From an uncultured Candidatus Saccharibacteria bacterium (lineage in GTDB: Bacteria; Patescibacteriota; Saccharimonadia; Saccharimonadales; Saccharimonadaceae), in contig CAMIHP010000007.1 in the NCBI GenBank assembly GCA_946222005.1, positions 15,524-79,523 on the forward strand: a DNA stretch of 64,000 nucleotides, in the 5' to 3' direction. Below, one piece after another: positions 25,618-34,427 of the stretch (positions are counted from its first letter, which is position 1; each line of letters begins with the position of its first letter). The translations under genes were made by a program, and so were the position numbers. The notes under the pieces were generated by a model, which was given only the letters and a program-made list of their open reading frames with translations, did not search any database and was not told the origin of the DNA.

Positions 25618-26490
25618 TCACTTATTGGTTGGTATGAGCGCGATGAGCGACTGGATGGACGATGCCACCACTGCACCACTGGCCTCGAGCCGTGCCGTCT
25701 TGGCCTGGGCCGATTCCAGCTCATTTGTGCCAAGGATTGCCCCAGCATGGCCCATCTGCACTCCAGATGGCGCACTGTGACCCGCAACGTAAGCATAGAC
25801 TGGTTTGCTTATATGACGCTTAATATAATCCGCTGCGGCAACCTCGCTCGTGCCACCAATTTCACCGATCAGCACAATCTGCTCTACCGCCGCATCTTGC
25901 TCAAACAACTGCAAGCAATCAATAAAGCTGCTGCCGCTAATCATATCACCACCAATTCCAATCACATAGCGCTGGCCAATCCCCGCCTGGGTAAGGAGGC
26001 TCATTGCTTCGTAGGTGAGGGTGCCACTGCGGCTGACGATGGCAGTGTGGCCCGGCGTGGCAAGCGCGGCAGGGATGATGCCAAGGTTATGCACGCCAGG
26101 GATGAGAACGCCAGGGCAGTTGGGGCCGATCAAAATTGAAGAACTAGTTACCAGGCGTTGTTTTATATGCAACATATCGTGGACAGGCACACCCTCGGTG
26201 ATACTAATAATGAGTGGCACCTCTGCATCAATTGCTTCCATAATCGCTGCTTTGGCATAGGCTGCTGGTACAAAAATGACGGAAATATCGACAGGCTGCT
26301 GCGCCTGAATCTCGCGAATCGTCCGGAAGACAGGCACGCCGTGTACCTCTGCGAATGATTGGTTGGGCGATGTGCCACCGATGATGTGTGTACCACGTGC
26401 CAACATACGCTCGGTATGAAATGAGCCATGTTTGCCCGTTATGCCCTGGACGATAACATGCTTACCACGAAAGATATCAGGAGTCATCAT
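25618..26490 (-). CDS. sucD: Succinate-CoA ligase alpha subunit
   Basis: Catalytic subunit of succinyl-CoA synthetase, which makes ATP or GTP from succinyl-CoA through a phosphohistidine. The 290-residue length is normal. The CoA-binding Rossmann part starts VIVQGITGKHGSFHTERML. The motif ILIGPNCPGVLIPG and the active-site histidine in GHAGAI (near residue 242) are present. The ATG overlaps the sucC stop as ATGA, so the two subunits are coupled. No other citric-acid-cycle gene is visible. A related acyl-CoA ligase acting on another acid cannot be excluded. Confidence 0.9.
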   Translation of the reverse strand: MMTPDIFRGKHVIVQGITGKHGSFHTERMLARGTHIIGGTSPNQSFAEVHGVPVFRTIREIQAQQPVDISVIFVPAAYAKAAIMEAIDAEVPLIISITEGVPVHDMLHIKQRLVTSSSILIGPNCPGVLIPGVHNLGIIPAALATPGHTAIVSRSGTLTYEAMSLLTQAGIGQRYVIGIGGDMISGSSFIDCLQLFEQDAAVEQIVLIGEIGGTSEVAAADYIKRHISKPVYAYVAGHSAPSGVQMGHAGAILGTNELESAQAKTARLEASGAVVASSIQSLIALIPTNK

Positions 26491-27536
26491 ACGGCTTCCT
26501 CCAAAATGTGAGAGAGATTATCGTAGAGTGGGATATGTTCGCGGGCAAGAAGCGTTTTTGCTTCAGCCTCGCGGTTACCTGTTAGGCGGACAGCGAGTGG
26601 CGGGAGGTCAGGTAGCTGCTGCTTGGCACTAATGATGGCCGCCGCTACGTCGTCGCAGCGTACAATACCACCAAAGATATTAATAATGATGAGCGCCACG
26701 GCAGGGAAGCGGGCAATCTGCTCGAAGCTAGCCAGGATCTTCTCTGGAGTTGCCGTGCCACCAATGTCAAGAAAGTTGGCTGGTTGCACACCGCGGGCAG
26801 TCACCGCATCAACAGTTGCCATTGCCAAGCCCGCACCATTGGCAATCGTCGCAACCGTCCCATTATGGTCGAGCGTGACGAAATTATGATCCTCTAGGGC
26901 TGCTTCGTGCCACTGCGGGTGGCGAAACAGCGCCGCATCGTCAATCGTCATCTTAGCATCACCAGCGATGAGCTGGCCATCTGTCGTCACAACGAGTGGA
27001 TTAATCTCGAGTAATAGACAATCGTTGTTAATAAAGCAACGCAAACAATTCGCTACCACATCCTCAAGCGCAAAGGCTTGCTCTGGCAGCGACAGATACT
27101 CCGCCAGTGCTTCGGCCACAATAGGAACCGTTTGTGTCGTAATGGCCTGGCGAAAGAACGCCACACGATCGTGCTCTTCCACATCAATGCCACCGCTGGT
27201 GTGGGCGAGTAGCTCGATGGATGATTGCTCACGGTTAATCGTGAGAGAAATGTAACACTCGCGGGCGATAGAGAGAACTTCCTCAGCAAGAAGCTTCGTG
27301 GGGGTGTAGCCACCAATATCGAGAGCAAAGAGACGCTGAATGGTTGGCACAACGGCGGATTGCTCGCGGACGATCACCACGCCACCTGCCTTGCCGCGGC
27401 CACCGATCGGCACTTGTGATTTGAGGACAATAGGGGCAGTGGGCACCACCGTTGCAGATTCTACAACATTACTCTGCGGTACTGCCACACCAACCTCAGC
27501 CAAGCACTGCTTGGCTTGGTATTCAAGAAGACGCAT
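26487..27536 (-). CDS. sucC: Succinate-CoA ligase beta subunit
   Basis: Nucleotide-binding (ATP-grasp) subunit partnering SucD. The start used here, ATG 27536, gives 349 residues beginning MRLLEYQAKQCLAEVGVAVP. An ATG six codons earlier is rejected because it overlaps the reverse-strand TACAAT that ends 7 nt before 27536; the mRNA would then be nearly leaderless. Family features include VLKSQVPIGGRGKAGGV, LLEINPLVVTTDGQLIAGDAKMTID and the C-terminal FLDIGGTATPEKI and NIFGGIVRCDDVA. It is somewhat shorter than the usual 385-400 residues. Confidence 0.9.
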   Translation of the reverse strand: MRLLEYQAKQCLAEVGVAVPQSNVVESATVVPTAPIVLKSQVPIGGRGKAGGVVIVREQSAVVPTIQRLFALDIGGYTPTKLLAEEVLSIARECYISLTINREQSSIELLAHTSGGIDVEEHDRVAFFRQAITTQTVPIVAEALAEYLSLPEQAFALEDVVANCLRCFINNDCLLLEINPLVVTTDGQLIAGDAKMTIDDAALFRHPQWHEAALEDHNFVTLDHNGTVATIANGAGLAMATVDAVTARGVQPANFLDIGGTATPEKILASFEQIARFPAVALIIINIFGGIVRCDDVAAAIISAKQQLPDLPPLAVRLTGNREAEAKTLLAREHIPLYDNLSHILEEAV

Positions 27537-27543
27537 AGGTATT

Positions 27544-27549
27544 ATTGTA
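27544..27549 (-). promoter_or_regulatory. -10 box of sucCD
   Basis: TACAAT on the reverse strand, 7 nt before ATG 27536. It overlaps the alternative upstream ATG and so argues against it. Confidence 0.55.
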
Positions 27550-27706
27550 CGCATAGATGGCGAATATGCAAAATGATTGCGTGCATAACAGGGGTGATAA
27601 GACGCAGGTTAATTGTGCACTAGTAGAGTATGATATGCTACTTTCATATGAAAGCCGGTCTTTAAAATTCGCTTCTTTGGCGCTGACCTGTCATCTCAAG
27701 CTTGAG

Positions 27707-28726
27707 CTATTTACCAGTAAAAAACTTCCGGAATTTGAGTAGACCTGTCTGGTTAGGTAGTGGACCGTTGTGGATAATACTACGGATATAATCGACCGAT
27801 ACGCTTCGCTGCCGCTGGATAGCAAAGCGCTGGCGATAGGCCGCTGGCTGGCGAATAACAGAAGCGAGCATACCACGCAGTGCCGGCCAACCATTGCCAT
27901 GGCGCAGTGCACTCAAGAATATCAGCCAATAGGTGAGGCAAAAACGCACACCAATCGACCAAAACAGCCGTCCTGGCACATTCTTGATAAAAATCAGCGG
28001 CAAGTTCTTAAAGGTATTGTATACCGCGAGCCCTGGAACTTTGCTACTGCTGGCACCAACCTTGTGGTATGCGACGGCGTGCGGCGTGAAGCGCACTGTC
28101 CAGCCTGCTAGCTGCGTGCGAAAGCTGAGATCGACGTCTTCGTAGTACATGAAGAATGCTTCGTCAAAAAGGTCAACAGTGTCGAACAGTGCCGTGCGAT
28201 ACACTGCTCCACCACCCGTTGCACCAAACACCGCTCCGGCCTCTGTTGGCGCATGGCTAATTGGCTCATCACGGTGGCGTGGGCCAGGCAAACCCCAGGT
28301 GGTGTAGAAGTCGCCCGAGCTGTCGATGGTCGTTCCATCGCGACGAGCGAGTAGCCCAGTGGCAATACCACAGTGCGGATGAGTTCGTAGCTCGTCCACT
28401 AGGGCTTGGCACCAGTGTGTGTTGGCGACTGCGTCGGGGTTAAGCACACCAACAAAGCGAAATTGCTGCTCTTTAGCATAGCGCAGGCCTGTGTTAATAC
28501 CACCGGCGAAGCCGAGGTTGCGCTGATTCTCAATGATGACGAGACTAAGCGCAGGGTGCTTAGCTTGATATGAGCGGAAGCGTGCCACCGAGTCATCATG
28601 CGAGTCGTTATCGACTACAACAATGGTTGGCACTAGCGTCTGCTGCGCCAACGAATCGATGCATTCTAGGGCATCATCGGCGCCGTTCCAGTTAAGAACT
28701 ATGATTGCAAGATTGTTTTTTACCAC
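27707..28726 (-). CDS. Glycosyltransferase family 2 (rhamnosyltransferase-like)
   Basis: Predicted inverting GT-A sugar transferase for surface glycan. The 339-residue enzyme contains IIVLNWNGADDALECIDSL, VVDNDSHDDSV, ENQRNLGFAGGINTGLRYA and GVLNPDAVANTHWC (a DxD-region variant), then FFMYYEDVDLSFRTQLAGW. This set is typical of WbbL/RfbF-type rhamnosyltransferases, consistent with dTDP-rhamnose genes downstream. Two starts are possible: ATG 28732 or GTG 28726. The reverse-strand TATAAT touches the ATG itself, so the transcript would begin at about 28726, exactly at the GTG. GTG is therefore preferred as a leaderless start. Confidence 0.85.
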   Translation of the reverse strand: MVKNNLAIIVLNWNGADDALECIDSLAQQTLVPTIVVVDNDSHDDSVARFRSYQAKHPALSLVIIENQRNLGFAGGINTGLRYAKEQQFRFVGVLNPDAVANTHWCQALVDELRTHPHCGIATGLLARRDGTTIDSSGDFYTTWGLPGPRHRDEPISHAPTEAGAVFGATGGGAVYRTALFDTVDLFDEAFFMYYEDVDLSFRTQLAGWTVRFTPHAVAYHKVGASSSKVPGLAVYNTFKNLPLIFIKNVPGRLFWSIGVRFCLTYWLIFLSALRHGNGWPALRGMLASVIRQPAAYRQRFAIQRQRSVSVDYIRSIIHNGPLPNQTGLLKFRKFFTGK

Positions 28727-28732
28727 GGTCAT

Positions 28733-28742
28733 ATTATATAAT
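28733..28742. promoter_or_regulatory. Palindromic ATTATATAAT serving two divergent -10 boxes
   Basis: The 10-bp palindrome contains TATAAT on both strands (28737-28742 forward; 28733-28738 reverse). Forward initiation near 28749 gives a leader of about 7 nt to the wzm ATG at 28756. Reverse initiation near 28726 falls on the GTG of the GT2 gene. The two -10 boxes overlap by 2 bp, so RNA polymerase probably cannot use both at once. Confidence 0.55.
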
Positions 28743-28755
28743 GGCCAGAGAAACT

Positions 28756-29565
28756 ATGAAAGTAACAAATCTTTTGCAACGAAAAAACCGTATCTTGCTG
28801 CGCGAGCTGGTCGTAACGGACTTCAAGCTACGCTACCAGGGATCGGTGCTGGGTTATTTGTGGTCAATCCTCAAGCCGATATTTTTGTTTATTATTTTGT
28901 ATATCGTGTTCGATAAATTCCTCGGCCTTAGTAAACAAGTCGAGCACTATCCAGCGTATCTTTTAGTGGGAATTGTGCTATGGAACTTCTTTAGTGAGGC
29001 GACGGTGCAAGGGCTGCAGTCGATTGTCTCGCGCGGTGACCTGATCCGCAAGATCAACTTCCCCAAATATATCATCGTTATCTCTGGTACCATCTCGGCC
29101 TTTATCAACCTCGCTATCAATATGGTAGTGATTCTGGGCTTTTGTTTGTTTAATGGTGTGCATTGGTCGTGGGAGGCGCTGCTTGTGGTGCCGCTGATCC
29201 TCGAGCTTTATGTGCTTTCCTTGGCGGTGGCGTTTTTCCTTGCGACGATCAATGTGAAATACCGCGATATTGGCTACCTGTGGGAGATATTCATGCAGGC
29301 TGCCTTCTATGCTACACCGGTTATTTATCCCTTGCAGATGGTGATGGAGCGTATGCCGGCTGCTGCGCCATACCTCATGCTCAACCCAGCCGCCCAGATC
29401 ATCCAAGATGTCCGCCAGGTGCTGGTAACACACCAGACTATCCAGCTCTATGATCTTGTTTCTTTCCCGTGGGTACTCATTCCATTTATTTCGATTATCA
29501 TTATCATTCTGTTGGCGGTGTTTTATTTCCGGCGCAACCAGCAGTATTTTGCGGAGAGTATCTAG
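28756..29565 (+). CDS. wzm: ABC-2 type polysaccharide export permease (Wzm-like)
   Basis: Membrane half of an exporter that moves lipid-linked polysaccharide across the cytoplasmic membrane. The 269-residue protein has the family opening RILLRELVVTDFKLRYQGSVLGYLWSILKP and six hydrophobic segments, with NFFSEATVQGLQSI between early segments and a C-terminal IIIIILLAVFYFRR. ATG 28756 is preferred over ATG 28741, because the latter overlaps the -10 box. The stop is followed directly by the ATPase ATG, so wzm and wzt are one unit with the two glycosyltransferases downstream. Confidence 0.9.
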   Translation: MKVTNLLQRKNRILLRELVVTDFKLRYQGSVLGYLWSILKPIFLFIILYIVFDKFLGLSKQVEHYPAYLLVGIVLWNFFSEATVQGLQSIVSRGDLIRKINFPKYIIVISGTISAFINLAINMVVILGFCLFNGVHWSWEALLVVPLILELYVLSLAVAFFLATINVKYRDIGYLWEIFMQAAFYATPVIYPLQMVMERMPAAAPYLMLNPAAQIIQDVRQVLVTHQTIQLYDLVSFPWVLIPFISIIIIILLAVFYFRRNQQYFAESI

Positions 29566-30726
29566 ATGGCGCAACCAATCGTTGTTATCAATAACCTCAC
29601 CAAGTCCTTCAAGATCCCGCTGGAGGCAAGCTCGGGCATCAAGCAAAAGCTCATTAATATTCTTAAGGGGCGCAAAGGGTATCGGGTTTTTACGCCACTT
29701 AAGGATATCGACTTTACCATCAACGAGGGTGATTTCTTTGGTATTGTTGGGCGCAATGGCTCAGGCAAGAGTACATTACTCAAGACAATCGCTGGTATCT
29801 ACACCCCCAATAGCGGGAGTGTCGAGGTGGGTGGCTCGCTGGTGCCGTTTATCGAGCTGGGTGTTGGCTTTAACCCAGAGCTCACTGGCCGCGAGAATGT
29901 CTTTCTCAATGGTGCACTGCTCGGCTTTAGCCACGACGAGATGGAGGCAATGTATGATAAAATTGTTGATTTTGCCGAGTTGGGCGACTTTATGGAGGAG
30001 CGGCTCAAGAATTATTCTAGTGGGATGCAGGTGCGCCTGGCTTTCTCCATTGCCATCCGTGCCCATGCCGATATCTTGCTGCTAGATGAAGTCTTGGCAG
30101 TAGGGGACGAAGCCTTCCAAAAGAAGTGCTACGCCTATTTCGATAAGCTTAAGCGCGAGAAACGCACTGTTATCCTCGTCACGCACGATATGTCGGCGGT
30201 AGAGCGCTTTTGCAACAAGGCAGTGTTTATCGAGGATGGGAAGGTGAAGATGATCGGCAAGCCATACCGCATCGCCGCTGCCTATAGCCGGAGCAACATT
30301 AAGAGTTACAACGAGTCAGAAGGGCTAGACGAGCAAATATCAGACGACTTTGATATCACCCTGCGCGGCAGCGATGGCAATGAGCAAACGGTGTATGAGT
30401 ATAACGAAACTATGACGGTGGAGTTAGAGTGGCAGCAAACAGGGGTCAAGCACGTTGGTGTAGCAATCTTCCGCGAGAATGGCGAGTATGTCTATGGCCC
30501 TAACACCTACCAAGAAAAAGTGAAGATTGCTGGCAAGAATCGTGCGACCTACACGGTGCAGCTCAACCTCAACGAGGGGAGTTATTTCATCAAGGCTGGC
30601 TTGATGGGGACGGACGACACGAAGACGATCGCCTTTACTGAGGAGGGGCCGCACTTCTCGGTGCAACGTGATTATGATCATGGCCGGTGGGGTGGTGTTA
30701 CCAAGCTCAAGCATACCTGGAAATAG
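29566..30726 (+). CDS. wzt: ABC polysaccharide export ATPase with C-terminal carbohydrate-binding domain (Wzt-like)
   Basis: ATPase half of the exporter. The 386-residue protein has Walker A GRNGSGKST near residue 65, signature YSSGMQVRLAFS, Walker B ILLLDEVLAVGDEAF and switch VTHDMSAVERF. The region GSLVPFIELGVGFNPELTGREN is diagnostic for the Wzt/TagH subgroup. After about residue 250 there is an extra beta-rich domain (VELEWQQTGVKHVGVAIFRENG) like the Wzt C-terminal domain that recognises the glycan end. ATG begins on the base after the wzm stop. Confidence 0.93.
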   Translation: MAQPIVVINNLTKSFKIPLEASSGIKQKLINILKGRKGYRVFTPLKDIDFTINEGDFFGIVGRNGSGKSTLLKTIAGIYTPNSGSVEVGGSLVPFIELGVGFNPELTGRENVFLNGALLGFSHDEMEAMYDKIVDFAELGDFMEERLKNYSSGMQVRLAFSIAIRAHADILLLDEVLAVGDEAFQKKCYAYFDKLKREKRTVILVTHDMSAVERFCNKAVFIEDGKVKMIGKPYRIAAAYSRSNIKSYNESEGLDEQISDDFDITLRGSDGNEQTVYEYNETMTVELEWQQTGVKHVGVAIFRENGEYVYGPNTYQEKVKIAGKNRATYTVQLNLNEGSYFIKAGLMGTDDTKTIAFTEEGPHFSVQRDYDHGRWGGVTKLKHTWK

Positions 30727-30732
30727 GGAGAA

Positions 30733-32148
30733 ATGTCGTATATATTACATCGTTTGACGCACCTTATCAAAGCCAATCGCCATCTCCACCGCGCGGTACG
30801 TTACCTCCTGGCGCCGTATCGAGCCTATCTTGATGCTCGCCAGCGTCGCATCTACGATGCATGGCAGCGTCAGCATACTGAGCAGCCGCCAGCACTTGCC
30901 TCACTTACTGAGCAGCCGCGTATCTCCATCATTGTACCGACGTATAATACGCCGATTCCATTCCTACGAGAGATGGTACAGTCGGTGGTGGCGCAGTCGT
31001 ACCCACATTGGGAACTCATCCTCGTTGATGATGCCTCGACTAATGAGACTACTCGTCAGGCGATCCGTGACTTAGCCGAGGACATACCGCAGCTCAAGCC
31101 ATTCTTTTTGGACAAAAACCGCCACATTGCCGGTGCAACCAACTATGGTATCGCACAGGCTACGGGCGAGTACATTGCGCTGCTTGATCATGATGACACT
31201 CTCCACCCTGATGTACTTCTGTGGGTTGCGGCCGCGATCGACCGCACTGGCGCGCAGTTCGTCTACACCGATGAGACGAAGATGGATGAGCACGGGCGGC
31301 CCTATCAGCCGTTTTTCAAGCCCGGCTGGAACGAAGATTTTTTGCGCGCAGTGAATTACATTACGCACTTTGCCGTCATGTCGCGCCAGTTACTCACAGG
31401 GGTCGGCGGTGAAGATGGGGCGTATAATGGCACGCAGGATTGGGAGTTGTTCTTGCGCCTGACGCGGGCTTTGCAGCCCGAGCAGATTGCCCATGTACCG
31501 CAGATCCTCTACTATTGGCGTGTTCACCAAGCCTCTACAGCGAAAGACCTTGATGCCAAACCTTACGTTATCGATGCGCAGCGCCGTGCTCTCGAAGCGG
31601 ATAGCGCCGCTCGCCAGGTGCAGACCCAGGTAGAGCGCGACCCGCAGTATGGCGCTCAGTGGCAGATGAGCTATAGCTTAGGCCAAGCATATAGCATTGA
31701 CACCGCGTTGTTTGATGAGTCGACCACTGTTGGTCAGTTGCTCGAGACAACCACTGCTGAGATGGTATGTCTAACGCAGCATAATGCACTGCCCGCTGCC
31801 ACGCTGCAGCACCTCGCTACCGATGCCGCTCGCCCAATGATTGGTGCAGTGGTACCACGTATTACTGATGAGCAGCAGGTGATTGCAAATTTGTCGTCGA
31901 TTTTGCAGCCATCGGTGGTGGATCTGCTTCAGCAGCTCAGTCGGCGCTCATTTACCAAACATATCTACTTGACAGCCCGCTATAATCTTGGTACTATCGA
32001 CGCACCAACAGTGGTGGTGGCGCGTACCAAACTTGCCGCTCTTGCGCCAGATACACCGCTCACCAGTGCTCAGATAACTGCTGCACTCTGTGGTAAAGGA
32101 TACAACACACTATATAACCCGCACGTAACGCCAGAGGAGGACGTATGA
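30733..32148 (+). CDS. Glycosyltransferase family 2
   Basis: Predicted GT-A sugar transferase in the exporter operon. The 471-residue protein has an N-terminal extension of about 60 residues. The catalytic domain follows: ISIIVPTYNTPIPFLREMVQSV, LILVDDASTNET, ATGEYIALLDHDDTLHPDVL with the DDD metal motif, and TQDWELFLRLTRA. The last 170 residues are a poorly conserved appendix. AGGGAG lies 5 nt before ATG 30733. Its stop overlaps the next start as ATGA. A rhamnan or similar backbone transferase is plausible from the neighbours, but the sugar cannot be read from the sequence. Confidence 0.85.
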   Translation: MSYILHRLTHLIKANRHLHRAVRYLLAPYRAYLDARQRRIYDAWQRQHTEQPPALASLTEQPRISIIVPTYNTPIPFLREMVQSVVAQSYPHWELILVDDASTNETTRQAIRDLAEDIPQLKPFFLDKNRHIAGATNYGIAQATGEYIALLDHDDTLHPDVLLWVAAAIDRTGAQFVYTDETKMDEHGRPYQPFFKPGWNEDFLRAVNYITHFAVMSRQLLTGVGGEDGAYNGTQDWELFLRLTRALQPEQIAHVPQILYYWRVHQASTAKDLDAKPYVIDAQRRALEADSAARQVQTQVERDPQYGAQWQMSYSLGQAYSIDTALFDESTTVGQLLETTTAEMVCLTQHNALPAATLQHLATDAARPMIGAVVPRITDEQQVIANLSSILQPSVVDLLQQLSRRSFTKHIYLTARYNLGTIDAPTVVVARTKLAALAPDTPLTSAQITAALCGKGYNTLYNPHVTPEEDV

Positions 32149-34361
32149 TCGGTAAAGTACACAAAGCCGCCAAGAAAAGCATGAAGATTATCAAAGACGA
32201 TGGAATGATTGGCTTTGGTAAGCGCGCCACGAAGTATGCCTATTATCGTAAATTCCCCGAGCGAAAACAGAAGTATTACAAAGATATCCTCTTTATCAAC
32301 GGCTGCACCTTGCCGCACCCCGAGCGCTACCGCGTGGCACATCAGATGGAACAGCTGATGTCGCAGGGGCTAACGGTGGAGAGTGTGTTTTATGATCGAC
32401 TCTCGCTGGATAACCTCAAGTATTATCGTGGCTTCGTCTTCTTTCGTTGCCCAGTGACAGAGACGGTGCGGGAATTTATCAAGCAAGCAAAGTTCTTCAA
32501 CAAGACCTGCTTCTTCGATATCGACGATCTTGTCATCGATCAAACGTACACCGACGGTATCAAATACGTCCAGCAGATGAACCAGGCCGATAAGCAGCTC
32601 TACGACGATGGGGTGAACCGTATGCGTGAAACGCTTAAGCTCTGCGACCACGTTGTGACGACTACAACGCAACTGCGTGATGAACTGCAAAAGTACACCA
32701 CTGGTGATGTCCTGATTAACCGTAATGCTGCCTCTGATGAGATGATCAAGACGTCTAATATTGCGCTGGAAGATTTGGCTGAAGGGAAGATTGCCAAGGA
32801 TGCAGACAAAATTATCATCGGGTACTTTAGTGGGAGTATTACGCACAATGAGGACTTTGAGCTGGTGATCCCAGACTTGATTCGGCTGTTCGATGCGTAT
32901 CCGCAGCTCCACCTCAAGATAGCCGGGATTCTCGACGTACCGGCCGCGCTTGAGCCGTATAAAGAGCGGGTGATGACGTCGGGCTTTGTCGATTGGCGGG
33001 AGCTGCCCGCAGTGATGGTGGATTGCGATATCATCCTTGCACCCCTGGTCGATACGATCTTTAACCGGGCGAAGTCTGAAAACAAATGGCTCGAGGCTGG
33101 CCTCGTCAAGGTGCCGACGGTGGCGAGCCAGGTGGGGGCCTTTGCCGAGCAAGTGAAGGACGGCGAGACGGGCCTCTTGGTTGGCGCGGATAACGATTGG
33201 TATGCAGCGCTCGATCGCCTCATTACCGACAAAACACTGCGCACTCAGCTGGGTGAAAATGCACGCAAGATTGCCGCCAATGATTATTCGACGGTCTACA
33301 CTGGCTACACGCTTGCATCGTTTATACGGGAGCGCTTGGCGCGCAATATTGGCTTTGTCTTGCCTTCGACGGATATCTCGGGTGGAGTGATCGTTGCTGT
33401 CAAGCATGCCGATATTCTGCGCAAGGCGGGCTGGGATGTAACGCTGATCGATTCAGTGAGCAAGCACGCCCTCAAGCAGGCCAAAAAGACCTACCAATAC
33501 CGCTCCGAATTGCCAGGTTTTAATGTTATTACAGCGCACAAGACGAAGATAGAGGCCTTCTTTGACACACAAGTGGCGACGCTGTGGTCAACGGTAGAGA
33601 TTATCAAGAAACATCCCAATGTGCGCAATCGGCTCTACTTCGTTCAGAACTTCGAGACTGATTTTTATATCCCCGGCACAGGTGGCCCACGCTTCGCGGC
33701 CAATGCATCGTACTGCGACCAGTCGGGCGTGCGCTACGTAACAATGTCGCTCTGGTGCCAGAAGTGGCTCAAAGATATGTTTGGCAAGGATGCGAAGTAT
33801 GTCTCGAACGGCATCGATATCGAGTATTATCCATACCGCGAGCGCGATTTTGACAGTGGTCGCAAGATAAAAATCCTCGTTGAGGGCGATAGTAAGAGTG
33901 AATATAAGAACACCGACGAAGCCTTCCACATCATCAACCAACTCGACCCTGCGAAGTATGAAGTTTCGTACCTATCGTACCGCAAAGAGCCGAAGGACTG
34001 GTACCGTGTCGATACATTCTACAACCGCATCGCGCCCGAGAAGGTCGGCGAAGTATACGCCAGCTGCGACATTCTCATCAAGACAAGCATCCTCGAGAGC
34101 TTCTCCTATCCACCACTCGAGATGATGGCAACTGGTGGTCTTGCGGTAGTGGTGCCCAATGGCGGTAATGTCGAGTACCTCAAGGATGGCGAAAACTGCC
34201 TCCTCTACCAACAGGGTGATATCGCGGCTGGTGTCGCAGCGGTAGAGCGCCTGGTGGCAGACAAAGCACTACGCGACAAGCTCATCGCCGGTGGCCGCCA
34301 AACTGCCAACGACTATCAGTGGAAGAATATTGAGGAGAAGGTGGCAGCGATTTACAAATAA
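32145..34361 (+). CDS. Tandem GT4-GT4 glycosyltransferase fusion
   Basis: One 738-residue chain with two GT-B type modules, suggesting an enzyme that adds two different linkages in turn. Module 1 (about 45-400) has YFSGSITHNEDFELVIPDLIRL, then LHLKIAGILD, DIILAPLVDTIFNRAKSENKWLEAGLVKVPTVAS and ETGLLVGADNDW. Module 2 (about 405-738) starts GFVLPSTDISGGVIVAVKHADIL and ends SCDILIKTSILESFSYPPLEMMATGG, the E(x7)E donor site. It starts 4 nt inside the end of the GT2 gene and is followed by a strong terminator, closing the wzm-wzt-GT2-GT4 operon. Confidence 0.85.
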   Translation: MIGKVHKAAKKSMKIIKDDGMIGFGKRATKYAYYRKFPERKQKYYKDILFINGCTLPHPERYRVAHQMEQLMSQGLTVESVFYDRLSLDNLKYYRGFVFFRCPVTETVREFIKQAKFFNKTCFFDIDDLVIDQTYTDGIKYVQQMNQADKQLYDDGVNRMRETLKLCDHVVTTTTQLRDELQKYTTGDVLINRNAASDEMIKTSNIALEDLAEGKIAKDADKIIIGYFSGSITHNEDFELVIPDLIRLFDAYPQLHLKIAGILDVPAALEPYKERVMTSGFVDWRELPAVMVDCDIILAPLVDTIFNRAKSENKWLEAGLVKVPTVASQVGAFAEQVKDGETGLLVGADNDWYAALDRLITDKTLRTQLGENARKIAANDYSTVYTGYTLASFIRERLARNIGFVLPSTDISGGVIVAVKHADILRKAGWDVTLIDSVSKHALKQAKKTYQYRSELPGFNVITAHKTKIEAFFDTQVATLWSTVEIIKKHPNVRNRLYFVQNFETDFYIPGTGGPRFAANASYCDQSGVRYVTMSLWCQKWLKDMFGKDAKYVSNGIDIEYYPYRERDFDSGRKIKILVEGDSKSEYKNTDEAFHIINQLDPAKYEVSYLSYRKEPKDWYRVDTFYNRIAPEKVGEVYASCDILIKTSILESFSYPPLEMMATGGLAVVVPNGGNVEYLKDGENCLLYQQGDIAAGVAAVERLVADKALRDKLIAGGRQTANDYQWKNIEEKVAAIYK

Positions 34362-34389
34362 AGTTGTTGTCTTGTTATAATGTATGACA

Positions 34390-34413
34390 CTCCTCCCACA
34401 GATATGGGAGGAG
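34390..34413 (+). terminator. Intrinsic terminator closing the wzm-wzt operon
   Basis: Nine-bp stem CTCCTCCCA / TGGGAGGAG with a 6-nt loop, followed by CTTTTAT. It lies between convergent genes. Confidence 0.85.
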
Positions 34414-34427
34414 CTTTTATATGTTGA

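Noticed and set aside
32370..33407. 345-codon open frame opposite the GT4-GT4 gene
   Set aside because: Antisense shadow; the forward frame has full glycosyltransferase motifs.
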